Shown: one piece after another, positions 35,201-45,600 of the stretch
How positions within the stretch are numbered: position 1 is the stretch's first letter
How the letters are laid out: each line of letters opens with the position of its first letter
The notes under the pieces: generated by a model
Told to the model about the DNA's origin: nothing
Databases searched by the model: none
Seen by the model: the letters and a program-made list of their open reading frames with translations, nothing else
Position numbers and translations under genes: made by a program
Assembly (NCBI GenBank): GCA_028688145.1
Contig: JAQTYU010000002.1
Coordinates: 124,001 to 188,000, forward strand
Reading direction: 5' to 3'
DNA: 64,000 nt
Source: Thiotrichaceae bacterium
Lineage (GTDB): Bacteria; Pseudomonadota; Gammaproteobacteria; Beggiatoales; Beggiatoaceae

Positions 35201-36308
35201 TTTGTTCATTTTGCAACTTGATGAGTTTATTCAACTCGTCGAGTTGTTTCTTCATGCTGTTGAGCAGTCCCGTGTTTTCTTCAAGACGAACTTTCAAATC
35301 AGCATTTTCTTTACGCATACTCTGATTTTCTTCATCCAATGCCAGCATTTTCTTATTCAGCTCGCGCACCGCTTTACTGCTGCCTTCTTGTTGGCTGCTG
35401 CCTAAAGAGGCGGCGGTTTTATCATTGGAATCTAAATTAGCAATGCGTAAATTTGACTCGGGTGCACTGGCGGTTTTGGCGGGTGGCGCATCATTGGTAG
35501 TTGCGCTGACCGTGGGTGCGGTGCTGGTATTCGGTAAATTGGGGCTGGTATCACCCTGTTGTTTTGCCGCTTGCAAAGCTTGATCGGTACTTGCAGCAGG
35601 GACATTATCAGGCGTGCGCAACACATGACCTGTTTTCATCAGGTTCATGTTATTGTTGATAAATGCGTCAGGATTATCTTGATACAGACCTTGCATGGTT
35701 TGCTGAACCGCGCTGCTATCTCCATTTGGAGTCATGCGGCGGGCGATTTCCCACAAGGTATCATTTTTAGCGATGGTGTAGCCTGCGCCCCCCGTACTGC
35801 TAACGTGTGGCTTTGGATTGACGCGACTAGGTTTCACGCTCATCGGCTGCATACGCTTCGGCGTTACCCGAGTTGCGACTACAGGTTCTGTAGTTTCAGC
35901 ACGTTGTTTGGGTTGATAGGTGGGGGGGTCTAATAAGGCAGTGTATTCACGCAGAATTCGTCCACTGGGCCAGTTCACTTCAATCAGGAAGTTTAAAAAT
36001 GGCTCTTTCAGCGGTTGGGTGGTGCTGACTCTAATAATTGCTTCCGTTTTGGTGACAGGCTCAATGGTAAATTTGAGCGTATCCAAAATGCGGGGGCGTT
36101 CTAAACCTGCGCGTCGGAAGGCTTCCTCGGTAGGAATCAGAATATTAATATTATCTATATCGCCTTTGGGGATAGAGAGAATATTAATTTTTGCGTTGAG
36201 CGGTTCATTGAGCTTAGAACCTACTTCTATATTGCTCAAGCCTAACGCATAGGTATCTAGCGAGAATAGGGTGCTCATCGAGGCCAAGATCATACCCAGT
36301 TTACGCAT
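32277..36308 (-). CDS. fimV: FimV-like polar/peptidoglycan-binding hub protein
   Basis: FimV organises type IV pilus, twitching and polarity functions at the inner membrane in Pseudomonas. This 1343-residue homologue has a signal peptide, the FimV N-terminal domain (GLSNIEVGSKLNEPLNAKI, VNWPSGRILREYTALLDPP), a LysM domain (about 177-235, YTIAKNDTLWEIARRM), a coiled coil (about 310-375), a long Pro/Ala/Thr/Lys-rich periplasmic stretch, one membrane helix (GGAGGGAAVLLGGAWFW) followed by SRRRKK, and a very acidic cytoplasmic region ending in the FimV TPR motif (DDLDAQLDLARMFIDMSDHD). The acidic part includes six to seven tandem 45-residue repeats. The order leu-asd-fimV matches Pseudomonas, but truA does not follow. 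Confidence 0.93.
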   Translation of the reverse strand: MRKLGMILASMSTLFSLDTYALGLSNIEVGSKLNEPLNAKINILSIPKGDIDNINILIPTEEAFRRAGLERPRILDTLKFTIEPVTKTEAIIRVSTTQPLKEPFLNFLIEVNWPSGRILREYTALLDPPTYQPKQRAETTEPVVATRVTPKRMQPMSVKPSRVNPKPHVSSTGGAGYTIAKNDTLWEIARRMTPNGDSSAVQQTMQGLYQDNPDAFINNNMNLMKTGHVLRTPDNVPAASTDQALQAAKQQGDTSPNLPNTSTAPTVSATTNDAPPAKTASAPESNLRIANLDSNDKTAASLGSSQQEGSSKAVRELNKKMLALDEENQSMRKENADLKVRLEENTGLLNSMKKQLDELNKLIKLQNEQMAALQAQLNSNKAGTPADTSKTAAATTTPAAIDPAKTEATPDSVKTANPTTLADAAKVTPPAEVKPDIKASEIGKPNLPVSVTAIPLTKPEPKASMPVVNTNVTPATPEVKPEVKPETAVTVETKPAETKPTETVKPVTAENPASETAKPNTPSTTEDSKPVVNNKPPMVVTEELGMLDDVLKSTNEMVDSAGGWEVVGGAGGGAAVLLGGAWFWSRRRKKSENADDINDELAALDEEEAEADAHDDDVTEQDIAHLIEQVNEEDAQGSSSSDINEEELFEEVDVYLAYERYEAAINLLQEALSTDAHNQNVRMKLLEAYAGDKRVLEFEQEAKNMHTAVHGEGELWDKTQGLWHDLDTGRALFSEAGGASSAGGGGGETHESAGMSTAQMAGLAALGGAAALGAGALASHMLSGDEAEHHDAAHLDDLGSLDVGDHDQDMNFDDLSSDGLSGDNDLDALGSLDDGMGGLDLDDHGMDGLGGDDGLADFDMPEESISSDNDLDALGSLDDGMGGLDLDDHGMDGLGGDDGLADFDMPEESTSSDNDLDALGGLDDGMGGLDLDDHGMDGLGGDDGLADFDMPEESTSSDNDLDALGGLDDGMGGLDLDDHGMDGLGGDDGLADFDMPEESTSSDNDVDALGGLDDGMGGLDLDDHGMDGLGNDDGLADFDMPEESISSDNDLDALGGLDDGMGGLDLDDHSMEGLGGGDDDSLTDFDMPSEPATSSDNNLDDLGSLDDGMGGLDLDDHSSLDDGLGGLGEEHSLELDAHDDGLGLGAGDELGGLDSLEDSSSDLNMLMDNDDGLGLGGDDDLSFDLEESHDDLSATDDLSLDEADLASFDLDSDNLSLDSSASDELSLDNLDMGDADALSLDDTSLDSSASDELSLDSLDFEDTSLEGDSDLNMDELGGLDGADGLDMDFDLPADDDLDAQLDLARMFIDMSDHDSARSVLEGIVENGDAAQKQQAQTLLSSLS
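32990..33860 (-). repeat. Six to seven tandem 135-bp repeats inside fimV
   Basis: The 45-residue unit reads SSDNDLDALGGLDDGMGGLD, then LDDHGMDGLGGDDGLADFDM, then PEEST. The central copies are almost identical in DNA; the outer copies diverge. The opposite strand stays open over this region only because of the biased composition. Confidence 0.9.
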
Positions 36309-36400
36309 TACACAGTCTCCTAATCATTACCTATGCCAATAGTCGAAAAGCTTAATTCACTATTAAGTTATAGCGGGATAACTGAATTATCATCCCACAC

Positions 36401-36458
36401 CGAAAAACTCAGTATAGTGAGCGCGGATAAGCAGAATTATACGCTACTATACTGAGTT
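36401..36458 (-). terminator. asd terminator with long stem
   Basis: AACTCAGTATAGT (36406-36418) pairs perfectly with ACTATACTGAGTT (36446-36458), and on the minus strand TTTTTCGG follows. The loop contains TATAAT (minus strand), 19 bases from TTGCAC, which might be a fimV promoter. Confidence 0.75.
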
Positions 36459-36505
36459 ACGTGCAATATCTCGAATTTACTCGATAATGTAGCACTAACT
36501 ATAAA

Positions 36506-37528
36506 TTATATATAGTCTTTTATCAAAATTTCTGCAATTTGGATACTGTTAAGTGCAGCACCTTTGCGAATATTGTCGGAAACAACCCACATATCTAAGC
36601 CGCGTGGGTGGGAAATATCTTCGCGGATTCGACCGACATACACGGGGTCTTTGCCCGCAGCTTCAGTGACAGCCGTGGGATAACCGCCTGCTTTACGTTC
36701 GTCTAAAACCACAATCCCAGGTGCTTTAGCCAGCAATTCGCGTGCCTGTTCTGCGGTAATTTTGTCACGGGTTTCGATATGAATCGCTTCGGAGTGTCCG
36801 AAGAACACGGGAACACGGGCGGCGGTGGGGTTCACTTGAATGGAAGTGTCTTCCATAATCTTGTGCGTTTCCCAGACCATCTTCATTTCTTCTTTGGTGT
36901 AACCATTTTCCATGAACACATCAATGTGCGGTAACACGTTGAACGCGATTTGCTTAGGATACACTTCAGCAGTGATGGGTTTCGCATTCAGCAATTGCGC
37001 GGTTTGGTTCGCCAATTCTTCAATCGCTTCTTTACCAGTGCCAGAGACAGATTGATACGTTGCCACGTTAATGCGAGTAATGCCAACCGCATCATGAATC
37101 GGTTTCAGTGCCACCAACATTTGAATGGTGGAACAGTTTGGATTCGCGATGATATTACGATTTTTGTACTGGGCAATCGCGTGGGGATTCACTTCAGGCA
37201 CGACTAAGGGAATATCTTCGTCTTGGCGGAATTGTGAAGTATTGTCCACCACGATGCAGCCTGCTGCGCCTGCTTTAGGGGCATAAATCGCAGAAACCGA
37301 AGCACCGGGAGAAAATAAGCCGATTTGCGCCTTGGAAAAGTCAAACGTTTCCAAATCTTCGACGACAATCGTTTTTCCCTTAAATTGAAGTTTCGTGCCT
37401 GCGGAACGGCTGCTGGCTAAGGCATATAAATTGCGAATGGGGAAATTGCGTTCTTCCAAGATAGACATCATGGTTTCCCCAACAGCCCCAGTTGCACCAA
37501 CGACTGCGACATCAAACAAACGACTCAT
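36506..37528 (-). CDS. asd: Aspartate-semialdehyde dehydrogenase
   Basis: Asd makes aspartate semialdehyde from aspartyl phosphate with NADPH, the branch point to lysine, diaminopimelate, threonine and methionine. The 340-residue protein has the Rossmann start VAVVGATGAVGETMMSILEE, FSPGASVS, NPNCSTIQMLVALKP with the catalytic cysteine, SGTGKEAIEEL, and RVPVFFGHSEAIHIE with the catalytic histidine. Its length fits the 340-residue branch found in Pseudomonas and Gram-positive bacteria rather than the 367-residue E. coli type. It lies between leuB and fimV, as in Pseudomonas, with a repeat between it and leuB. Confidence 0.97.
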   Translation of the reverse strand: MSRLFDVAVVGATGAVGETMMSILEERNFPIRNLYALASSRSAGTKLQFKGKTIVVEDLETFDFSKAQIGLFSPGASVSAIYAPKAGAAGCIVVDNTSQFRQDEDIPLVVPEVNPHAIAQYKNRNIIANPNCSTIQMLVALKPIHDAVGITRINVATYQSVSGTGKEAIEELANQTAQLLNAKPITAEVYPKQIAFNVLPHIDVFMENGYTKEEMKMVWETHKIMEDTSIQVNPTAARVPVFFGHSEAIHIETRDKITAEQARELLAKAPGIVVLDERKAGGYPTAVTEAAGKDPVYVGRIREDISHPRGLDMWVVSDNIRKGAALNSIQIAEILIKDYI

Positions 37529-37629
37529 TTACTGTGTGCTCCGATTCATCAAATTTAAGGGATACTTCTCAAAAGGCTGACTTTAATTTCTAACTTGCCA
37601 GTGCTTTGTCGAGATTTATTTAAAACTTC

Positions 37630-37711
37630 ACTGCGCCCCCAACCCCCTGAAGGGGGCTAAATACTAAAGATTTTGTCTTTAAAGCCCCCTTTAGGGGGTT
37701 GGGGGCGCAGT
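37630..37711. repeat. AACTGCGCCCCC palindromic element, short copy
   Basis: ACTGCGCCCCCAACCCCCTG at the left mirrors CCCCCTTTAGGGGGTTGGGG then GCGCAGT at the right. It sits between leuB and asd and could end leuB transcription. Confidence 0.85.
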
Positions 37712-37722
37712 TCAAAAAATAC

Positions 37723-38808
37723 TTACAACTTCGAGCGCAACACCGCAACCACTGCATCACCCATTTCGCGGGTTTTGACCACGGTGTCATTGTCGCCTTT
37801 AATATCAGCGGTGCGTAAACCATCGCGCAACACTTGGGCGACCGCTTCTTCTACTAAAACTGCCAATTTTTCTTCTTTCAGACTGTAGCGCAACATCATT
37901 GCCACGGACAAAATCATTGCCAGCGGATTGGCTAATTGTTTGCCCGCGATGTCGGGGGCAGAACCATGAATCGGTTCGTACATGCCCTTGTTATTGGAAT
38001 CTAGCGAAGCCGAGGGCAACATCCCAATCGAACCCGTTAACTGTGAAGCCAAATCAGACAGAATGTCACCGAATAAATTGCCCGTGACCATCACGTCAAA
38101 TTGCTTGGGATTACGCACCAATTGCATGGCAGCGTTGTCCACATACATGTGCGTCAATTTGACATTAGGATATTCTTTCCCGACACGCGTGACCACTTCG
38201 CGCCATAATTCCGTAGATTCCAACACATTCGCTTTATCAACTGAGCACAAACGCCCTTGACGCTTTGCCGCACTTTCAAACGCCACGCGCGCAATGCGTT
38301 CAATTTCGCTCTCGCTATACAACATGGTGTTGAAACCTTGACGCTCGCCATTTTCTAACACGCGAACACCGCGCGGCTGACCGAAGTAAATATCGCCCGT
38401 TAATTCACGCACGATTAAAATATCTAAATTTTCAACCACTTCAGGCTTTAAAGTGGAGGCATTCGCCAATTCTGGAAACAGCGTGGCAGGGCGTAAATTG
38501 GCAAACAAACCCAATTCAGAGCGCAAACCTAATAAACCTTTTTCGGGACGCTGCGCCATTTCCAAAGGTTCCCATTTAGGACCTCCGACAGCGGCTAATA
38601 ATAATGCGTCCGCACGTTTTGCAAGTGCCAAGGTTTCGGCGGGCAGAGGATTACCCGTCGCATCGATTGCAGCACCACCCACTAAAGCATTTTCTAAAGT
38701 CACTTTCAGACCAAATGAGGCGCGCAAAGTTTCTAAAACTTTGACCGCTTCCGCCATAATTTCAGGCCCGATTCCATCCCCTGCTAAAACTGCAACTGTT
38801 TTTGTCAT
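37723..38808 (-). CDS. leuB: 3-isopropylmalate dehydrogenase
   Basis: LeuB oxidatively decarboxylates 3-isopropylmalate in leucine synthesis. The 361-residue protein has [31 protein letters not shown], the substrate motif [30 protein letters not shown], and the metal and cofactor segments [17 protein letters not shown] and [12 protein letters not shown]. It follows leuD on the same strand with a 25-base gap, so both are probably co-transcribed. leuA and leuC are not in the window. Confidence 0.97.
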   Translation of the reverse strand: MTKTVAVLAGDGIGPEIMAEAVKVLETLRASFGLKVTLENALVGGAAIDATGNPLPAETLALAKRADALLLAAVGGPKWEPLEMAQRPEKGLLGLRSELGLFANLRPATLFPELANASTLKPEVVENLDILIVRELTGDIYFGQPRGVRVLENGERQGFNTMLYSESEIERIARVAFESAAKRQGRLCSVDKANVLESTELWREVVTRVGKEYPNVKLTHMYVDNAAMQLVRNPKQFDVMVTGNLFGDILSDLASQLTGSIGMLPSASLDSNNKGMYEPIHGSAPDIAGKQLANPLAMILSVAMMLRYSLKEEKLAVLVEEAVAQVLRDGLRTADIKGDNDTVVKTREMGDAVVAVLRSKL

Positions 38809-38833
38809 GACATAACCTTGCTAAACGTAAAAT

Positions 38834-39475
38834 TTAAGACTGGAATAACCACGGGGCTTGTTGCCGCCGTTGGGCTTCATAAGTTTTGATCGCGTTTGCA
38901 TGTTGCAGGGTCAAACCGATGTCGTCTAAACCATGAAACAGGCAATGTTTTCTGAAGTCATCAATATTGAAGGGGTGACTTTTGCCAGAAGGCGTGTTCA
39001 CGGTTTGTGCGGCTAAATCAATGGTTAAACGATAGCCTGCGCTGCTCGCCACTTCTTGGAACAGACTATCAACCACTTCTTCGCTGAGCACAATCGGTAA
39101 AATGCCATTTTTGAAGCAGTTATTATAAAAAATATCGGCATAACTTGGCGCGATCAACGCCCGAAAACCATAATCTAATAAAGCCCAAGGCGCGTGTTCA
39201 CGGCTTGAACCACAGCCAAAATTTTGGCGGGCTAATAAAATTTCTGCGCCTTGATAACGCGCATTATTCAGCACGAAATCGCTATTCAGCGGACGATTCG
39301 AGCAATCTTGACCCGGTTCACCGTGGTCTAAATACCGCCATTCATCAAATAAATTCACCCCAAAGCCCGTGCGATAAATGGACTTGAGAAATTGTTTAGG
39401 AATGATCGCGTCGGTGTCAACATTGGCGCGGTCCAACGGAGCAACTAAGCCGTTTAAAGTGGTGAATGCTTGCAT
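38834..39475 (-). CDS. leuD: 3-isopropylmalate dehydratase small subunit
   Basis: LeuD forms, with the iron-sulfur subunit LeuC, the isomerase that interconverts 2- and 3-isopropylmalate. The 213-residue protein has [34 protein letters not shown] and the aconitase swivelling-domain segment [20 protein letters not shown], all diagnostic. In most gammaproteobacteria leuC lies directly before leuD; here the upstream gene is tyrS, with a repeat between, so leuC has been separated. It must be encoded elsewhere for the enzyme to work. Confidence 0.97.
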   Translation of the reverse strand: MQAFTTLNGLVAPLDRANVDTDAIIPKQFLKSIYRTGFGVNLFDEWRYLDHGEPGQDCSNRPLNSDFVLNNARYQGAEILLARQNFGCGSSREHAPWALLDYGFRALIAPSYADIFYNNCFKNGILPIVLSEEVVDSLFQEVASSAGYRLTIDLAAQTVNTPSGKSHPFNIDDFRKHCLFHGLDDIGLTLQHANAIKTYEAQRRQQAPWLFQS

Positions 39476-39580
39476 AAGCTGTGAATCTCTTTCGTCAAGA
39501 AAAATTTAGGCTTTCTTTATAATGCTGATCATACTTGAAATGCGGGGTATAAGCTAACACGAGCATTAAGTTTAGCTTTT

Positions 39581-39602
39581 CACCCCCTTTGAAAAAGGGG
39601 GA
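39581..39602. repeat. CACCCCCTTTG hairpin (partial element)
   Basis: CACCCCCTTTG followed by AAAAAGGGGG is a single hairpin of the family seen complete at 22630-22724. It follows tyrS on its 3' side. Confidence 0.65.
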
Positions 39603-39648
39603 AGTTAAACCTTTATAATAGCTGTTGAGTATAAGCTAAGGGAAAAAT

Positions 39649-40866
39649 TTACATTTTAGCAGATTTTGCCAAGAGTTTGACCCGTGCAAAGCGGCGTTTT
39701 CCGACTTGGTAAACCTGTTCGCTGCCGACTGCTAATTGTAAATGCGGATCGCTAACTTTCTCGCCATCGATTTTGACCCCGCCTTGTTTAATCAAGCGGA
39801 TGGCTTCCGAAGTGCTGGCAACTAAGCCCGCTTCTTTCAATAAATTGGCAATCCCCAACTGCGCTTCTTCGCTGCTCACCGTGATTTCTGGCAAATCTTC
39901 GGGAATTTCGCCTTGTTTGAAACGCGCCACGAATTGCGCATAAGCCTGTTCTGCGGCAGCTTGATTATGAAAACGCGCCACAATTTCTTGCGCAAAGGCG
40001 ACTTTAATATCGCGAGGATTTGCACCTTCTTGGGCAGATTGTTTCCATGCTTGAATTTCGGAGGCAGTTTTGAAGCTCAGCAAGTCAATGTAACGCCACA
40101 TTAATTCATCAGAAATCGACATCAATTTGCCAAACATTTCTTCAGGGGCTTCGTGAATCCCGATGAAATTGCCCAAGGATTTGGACATTTTTTGCACGCC
40201 GTCCAAACCTTCTAAAATCGGCATCATCAGCACCACTTGCGGGGCTTGTCCTGCTTGCTTTTGTAATTCGCGCCCCATCAATAAATTGAACTTTTGATCC
40301 GTGCCGCCTAATTCGACATCGGCTTTCAGCACCACCGAATCATAGCCCTGAATCAGCGGATAGAGAAATTCATGAATCGCAATTGGTTGTCCGCCTTTAT
40401 AACGCTTGTCAAAATCATCGCGCTCCAACATGCGGGCCACGGTATATTTTGACGCGAGTTGAATCATTTCCGCAGGTGAAAGTTTATTCATCCATGTGGA
40501 ATTAAAACAAATTTGCGTGGTTTCAGGATCAAGAATTTTGAAGATTTGTTCTTGATAAGTTTTTGCATTGGCTTGCACTTGTTCGGGCGTGAGCGGTTGA
40601 CGGGTCACATTTTTGCCCGTGGGGTCGCCAATCAAGCCTGTGAAATCGCCGATTAAAAATAAAATCGTGTGTCCGAGTTGTTGAAATTGGCGCAATTTAT
40701 TCAATAGTACGGTGTGCCCTAAATGCAAATCGGGGGCTGTGGGGTCGAAGCCCGCTTTAATGCGTAAAGGTTTATTACTGCTTAATTTTTTAATCAGTTC
40801 TTCTTCTAAGAGTAATTCGTGTACGCCTTGTTTAATCTGAATAAGTGATTCTGTCACTGAAACCAT
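39649..40866 (-). CDS. tyrS: Tyrosyl-tRNA synthetase
   Basis: TyrS charges tRNA-Tyr. The 405-residue class I synthetase has the HIGH-type motif [18 protein letters not shown], the tyrosine-binding region [28 protein letters not shown], and a C-terminal S4-like RNA-binding domain ([18 protein letters not shown]). [10 protein letters not shown] marks it as the second bacterial TyrS subtype, common in Pseudomonas and relatives. ATG 40866 is preceded by AAGAGC; an ATG 42 bases further upstream would add a non-conserved leader. It appears monocistronic. Confidence 0.97.
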   Translation of the reverse strand: MVSVTESLIQIKQGVHELLLEEELIKKLSSNKPLRIKAGFDPTAPDLHLGHTVLLNKLRQFQQLGHTILFLIGDFTGLIGDPTGKNVTRQPLTPEQVQANAKTYQEQIFKILDPETTQICFNSTWMNKLSPAEMIQLASKYTVARMLERDDFDKRYKGGQPIAIHEFLYPLIQGYDSVVLKADVELGGTDQKFNLLMGRELQKQAGQAPQVVLMMPILEGLDGVQKMSKSLGNFIGIHEAPEEMFGKLMSISDELMWRYIDLLSFKTASEIQAWKQSAQEGANPRDIKVAFAQEIVARFHNQAAAEQAYAQFVARFKQGEIPEDLPEITVSSEEAQLGIANLLKEAGLVASTSEAIRLIKQGGVKIDGEKVSDPHLQLAVGSEQVYQVGKRRFARVKLLAKSAKM

Positions 40867-40989
40867 TGATAAGCTCTTATTTTTTAAAAGGGGTTTGAAA
40901 AGGTGCACTGCGGAATTGGTGAATTTTAGCGTATTTTGGCAGGGGAGGGGTAATTATGTCTGAATCGGGCGGCGTGATGTGCAGTTTCA

Positions 40990-41012
40990 GGTAGGGTGGG
41001 CATCGCCCACCC
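40990..41012. repeat. GTAGGGTGGGC hairpin repeat
   Basis: GGGTGGGC pairs with GCCCACCC over a 3-base loop. It lies between tyrS and the glycosyltransferase gene. Confidence 0.6.
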
Positions 41013-41085
41013 ATTAATTAAATTTAGTCGGTCGCTAGCACGATTAAGTCCACATTCTAAAAATGGGGATACTTAAAGAAGTCTC

Positions 41086-42348
41086 TCAAGCCTGCATTAA
41101 TCTCTGCGCCGCAATTTCCGCTGGCGTATGCGCGGGCAAATGTTCACGGTTCAGCACTTCCCGCCACTTTTCAATGAATTTCAGCTTATTAATTTCTTGA
41201 TAGGCTTTATAGCCTTTGGTCACGTCCGTGCCTGCGGTGATGCCTTCGTGGTGAATCACTTCGGAATCATGGCAATAATGCACTTTATAACCCGCCGCCC
41301 GTGTTGCAAAGCACAAATCAGTGTCTTCATAATAAGCGGGGGCATAACGTTGATCAAAGCCGCCGAGCTGTTCCCACAAAGTTTTACGAATCATCAAACT
41401 CGCGCCCGAGCAATAATCGACCAAGCGATCTTGGTTAAAATGCGGCAAGGTCGGGTCTTGGAAACGCCCGTAATTGCAGCCGCTGGCATCCTTATAAATA
41501 ATCCCCCCCGCTTCTTGCAAACGTCCATCGGGATAAATCAATTTAGAGCCTGTAATTCCTACTGTAGGGTCTGCATCCATCACCGCAAGCATGGTGCGTA
41601 ACCAGTTCGGCATCACTTGCGTGTCATTGTTTAAAAACAGAATAAATTCACCCCGCGCCATCGCTGCGCCTTGGCGACACGCATTCACAAAGCCTTGATT
41701 TTCTTTATTACTGATAAAGTAAAAATTCCCCGTCAATTTCAACAACAGCGCGGCGGTTTCATCGCTAGACGCGTTATCAACCACAATCACTTCGGTGCTG
41801 ATGTCGGTTTCCGTGGCACACAGGCTGAGTAAACAATTGTAGGTATACAACGCCTTATTAAATACGGGAATCACGATGCTGATGCGTGGCTTGTTATTTT
41901 CAGGCAAATGCAAAGCTTGCAGGCTTAATTTTTGCTGCACTGCGGGCAAACGCCGACTGCACCAAATCGCGAGCATGTTTTCAGGCGTTGCATCCTCAGA
42001 ATACAAGCGAATCCGCAAGGCTTGCCCCGCTTCGCAGTGATAGGGTACAGGCAAATGAATATAAATGTACTGATTGTCCACGAAACTGTGTGCGGGCATT
42101 TTCAACACCATGCTCCCAATCTCAATCGTGAGGTGGCAGTGATTCGTGCGGCAAAAAGTTGCAACCCGTAAACGCAAGCTATGAATCGGCGCGCTGCTGG
42201 GGAAAAATTCAGTTTCCAAAACCGTGCCCTGTGCCAATGCAATCGGCAGATCGCCCGCTGGAATATTGCCATTTGCCACTTGTCCAAAACCATCAATTAG
42301 GACTAAAGCAGGCTGTTTATCATTAATTTGAGAAATAGGGGTTATCAT
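41086..42348 (-). CDS. Family 2 glycosyltransferase with N-terminal beta-rich extension
   Basis: A 420-residue protein. Residues from about 150 are a GT-A fold, family 2 transferase: PRISIVIPVFNKALYTYNCL, VVDNASSD, the DxD-like FLFLNNDTQVMP, CSGASLMIRKTLWEQLGGFD and the catalytic EDTDLCFATRAAGYKV. It resembles rhamnosyltransferases acting on surface polysaccharides. The first 150 residues look beta-rich and are not part of the transferase; they may bind carbohydrate or mediate interaction. It shows no membrane segment. The neighbours tyrS and hemF do not indicate a pathway. Confidence 0.85.
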   Translation of the reverse strand: MITPISQINDKQPALVLIDGFGQVANGNIPAGDLPIALAQGTVLETEFFPSSAPIHSLRLRVATFCRTNHCHLTIEIGSMVLKMPAHSFVDNQYIYIHLPVPYHCEAGQALRIRLYSEDATPENMLAIWCSRRLPAVQQKLSLQALHLPENNKPRISIVIPVFNKALYTYNCLLSLCATETDISTEVIVVDNASSDETAALLLKLTGNFYFISNKENQGFVNACRQGAAMARGEFILFLNNDTQVMPNWLRTMLAVMDADPTVGITGSKLIYPDGRLQEAGGIIYKDASGCNYGRFQDPTLPHFNQDRLVDYCSGASLMIRKTLWEQLGGFDQRYAPAYYEDTDLCFATRAAGYKVHYCHDSEVIHHEGITAGTDVTKGYKAYQEINKLKFIEKWREVLNREHLPAHTPAEIAAQRLMQA

Positions 42349-42399
42349 GATGTCTTTATCAAGAAATTTGAGAGAAAGGGGATTTTCATTTTTACAAAA

Positions 42400-43371
<972 letters not shown>

Positions 43372-43505
43372 TTACATTTTATATCAGAAACTATCGTTAT
43401 ATAATCAGCAGTTCTTGACAGGATAATGCCTATTCATCGACGTTTCTGCCTAAGGAGATCACAGTTTTATGCTGTGAATACAAACAACAATAAGAGGTTA
43501 ATGAC

Positions 43506-44870
43506 ATGAGTTCAGATCATACTCCCCGCAAACCGCTTTATCAAAAGCTCTACGTGCAAGTGTTGCTCGGGATTTTTCTTGGGGTGGCGGTGGGATATTT
43601 TTATCCGAAAGTTGGGGTTGATTTAAAACCCTTGGGCGATGCGTTTATCAAACTGATTAAAATGATGATTGCGCCGATTATTTTCACCACGGTGGTGGTG
43701 GGGATTGCCCACATGGGACATATGCGCGATGTGGGGCGTGTCGGTTTAAAAGCTTTGGTTTATTTTGAAGTGGTTTCCACCATTGCCTTGCTGATTGGTT
43801 TGTTGGTGGTGAACGTGACCACGCCAGGCGCAGGCATTAATGCCAATCCTGCCACGATTGATACTAAAGGTATTCAAGCCTACACCTCCGCCGCACAGCA
43901 TTCTTCCTCGCTCGAATTTGCCATGAATATCATTCCCAATACGATGGTGGATGCATTTGCCAAAGGCGAAATTTTACAAGTGCTGTTATTCGCGATTTTA
44001 TTTGGCTTGGCTCTGGCACAGTTTGGCGAACGTGGAAAACCTGTGGTGCAATTGATTGATACGCTATCACACGTATTTTTCACGATTATCGGTTTTATCA
44101 TGAAACTCGCACCGATTGGCGCGTTTGGGGCGATGGGTTTCACCATTGCGAAATTTGGCATTGGCAGCCTTGCCGCCTTGGGGAAATTATTACTCGGGGT
44201 TTACCTCACCTGTTTCTCTTTTGTGTTCATCGTGCTGGGTTTAATCGCATATTTCACAGGATTCAGTCTGTGGAAATTCTTGGTTTATATTAAGGAAGAA
44301 ATCTTAATTGTGCTGGGGACTTCGTCTTCTGAATCTGCTTTGCCACGCATCATGGCGAAATTGGAAAATATGGGCTGCGCAAAACCTGTGGTCGGTTTGG
44401 TGATCCCAACGGGTTATTCTTTCAATTTAGATGGCACGTCAATTTATTTAACCATGGCAGCGATTTTTATCGCACAAGCCACCAATGTCGATTTGAGCAT
44501 CGGGCAACAATTGGGGATTTTGGGGATTTTATTGCTCACATCTAAAGGCGCGGCGGCGGTCACAGGCGGCGGCTTTATTACCCTTGCAGCGACACTATCA
44601 ACCACAGGCACGATTCCTGTCGAAGGCTTAGCCTTGCTATTGGGCGTGGATCGATTTATGTCCGAGGCGCGTGCAATTACCAATTTAATTGGGAATGGGG
44701 TGGCAACAGTGGTGGTATCTGCTTGGGAAGGTTCTTTCGACCGCGAACAAGCGCGTAAGGTATTAAACGGGGAAACGGATTTGGAAGCGGATTCACCCGA
44801 AATCGTTTTAGATATTCATGATGGTTTAATTGTGAATCCTGAAGAAGTGGCACTCGAAAAACAACGTTGA
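43506..44870 (+). CDS. dctA: C4-dicarboxylate:cation symporter
   Basis: DctA imports succinate, fumarate and malate with protons or sodium. The 454-residue protein has the family start [20 protein letters not shown], the region [15 protein letters not shown], the serine-rich re-entrant loop [26 protein letters not shown] with NLDGT, and [20 protein letters not shown]. About eight membrane helices and two hairpins are expected. AAGAGG is 11 bases before ATG. With lldP it suggests use of organic acids as carbon source. No dctBD-type regulator is adjacent. Confidence 0.95.
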   Translation: MSSDHTPRKPLYQKLYVQVLLGIFLGVAVGYFYPKVGVDLKPLGDAFIKLIKMMIAPIIFTTVVVGIAHMGHMRDVGRVGLKALVYFEVVSTIALLIGLLVVNVTTPGAGINANPATIDTKGIQAYTSAAQHSSSLEFAMNIIPNTMVDAFAKGEILQVLLFAILFGLALAQFGERGKPVVQLIDTLSHVFFTIIGFIMKLAPIGAFGAMGFTIAKFGIGSLAALGKLLLGVYLTCFSFVFIVLGLIAYFTGFSLWKFLVYIKEEILIVLGTSSSESALPRIMAKLENMGCAKPVVGLVIPTGYSFNLDGTSIYLTMAAIFIAQATNVDLSIGQQLGILGILLLTSKGAAAVTGGGFITLAATLSTTGTIPVEGLALLLGVDRFMSEARAITNLIGNGVATVVVSAWEGSFDREQARKVLNGETDLEADSPEIVLDIHDGLIVNPEEVALEKQR

Positions 44871-44885
44871 GTTGACTTAAATTTC

Positions 44886-44936
44886 TAGAGTTCCCTTCTC
44901 TAATCTTGTCTAAAATACCAGAGAAGGCGAACTCTA
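44886..44936. terminator. Hairpin between convergent dctA and the secreted-protein gene
   Basis: AGAGTTCCCTTCTCT pairs with AGAGAAGGCGAACTCT with small mismatches. There is no strong T run on either side, so termination strength is uncertain. Confidence 0.5.
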
Positions 44937-44950
44937 AACCTCATGGCGAA

Positions 44951-45454
44951 TTAAGGCGCGCTACGGGGTTTCAATTGCAGATTTTCGGTTAGGAAGGTGT
45001 AAAGCTTTTGCTTCATAGCATCGGCTTCGCTGCTCTTATAATCAAAGTTTTGTACTTTATCCTTACCTTGTTCACCCGCTTCACGCAAGGTCACGGTAAC
45101 GGCGTAAGCATCGCCTTCTTTTTCAGGAGAGACTGCGCCAATCACGATTTCTAAGCTGTTGTAAACTTTAAAGGCATCGCCCGTGGGATCACCTGCAACA
45201 GGAATGCTGACCACTTTGGGTTGAGATTCATTCAGAATGGTTTGCACCATATTTCTGACTTCATTTAGCTGTACTTCTTCACGCACCGAACCTTCGGTTT
45301 TGATGCTGAAGCTACGTACTGAGGGAAGGGTATTTTGTAATTGTAACTCACCCTTAGGAGAAACGTGCTGAGGCGCGGTATCCGCAGCAAAGCCAGGTAA
45401 ACTTAAGCTTAAACCCACAACAGTCGCGATTAAATAAGGCGTACTGGATTTCAT
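44951..45454 (-). CDS. Exported protein of unknown function
   Basis: I do not recognise a named family. The 167-residue product has a signal peptide (MKSSTPYLIATVVGLSLSLP, cleavage near GFA/AD). The mature part of about 144 residues looks like one alpha/beta domain (SIKTEGSVREEVQLNEVRNM, VYNSLEIVIGAVSPEKEGDA, YAVTVTLREAGEQGKDKVQN) and contains no cysteines. GAGGAA precedes the ATG at a good distance. It is convergent with dctA and follows ppiD on the same strand after about 145 bases that contain the ppiD terminator, so it is probably independent. Confidence 0.75.
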   Translation of the reverse strand: MKSSTPYLIATVVGLSLSLPGFAADTAPQHVSPKGELQLQNTLPSVRSFSIKTEGSVREEVQLNEVRNMVQTILNESQPKVVSIPVAGDPTGDAFKVYNSLEIVIGAVSPEKEGDAYAVTVTLREAGEQGKDKVQNFDYKSSEADAMKQKLYTFLTENLQLKPRSAP

Positions 45455-45546
45455 TTGTTATTCCTCACACTAGCAGACTAGAAATTTAGTTTAACACAAA
45501 ACAAGGGAGACAATTCATATTTCGTGGTAATCAGTATTGGAATTGG

Positions 45547-45578
45547 AAAAGGACTATCCCGCACGAGATAATCCTTTT
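45547..45578 (-). terminator. ppiD terminator
   Basis: AAAAGGACTATC pairs with GATAATCCTTTT around CCGCACGA, directly after the minus-strand ppiD stop. Confidence 0.75.
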
Positions 45579-45600
45579 AATTCAAGACAAAACTATAAAG

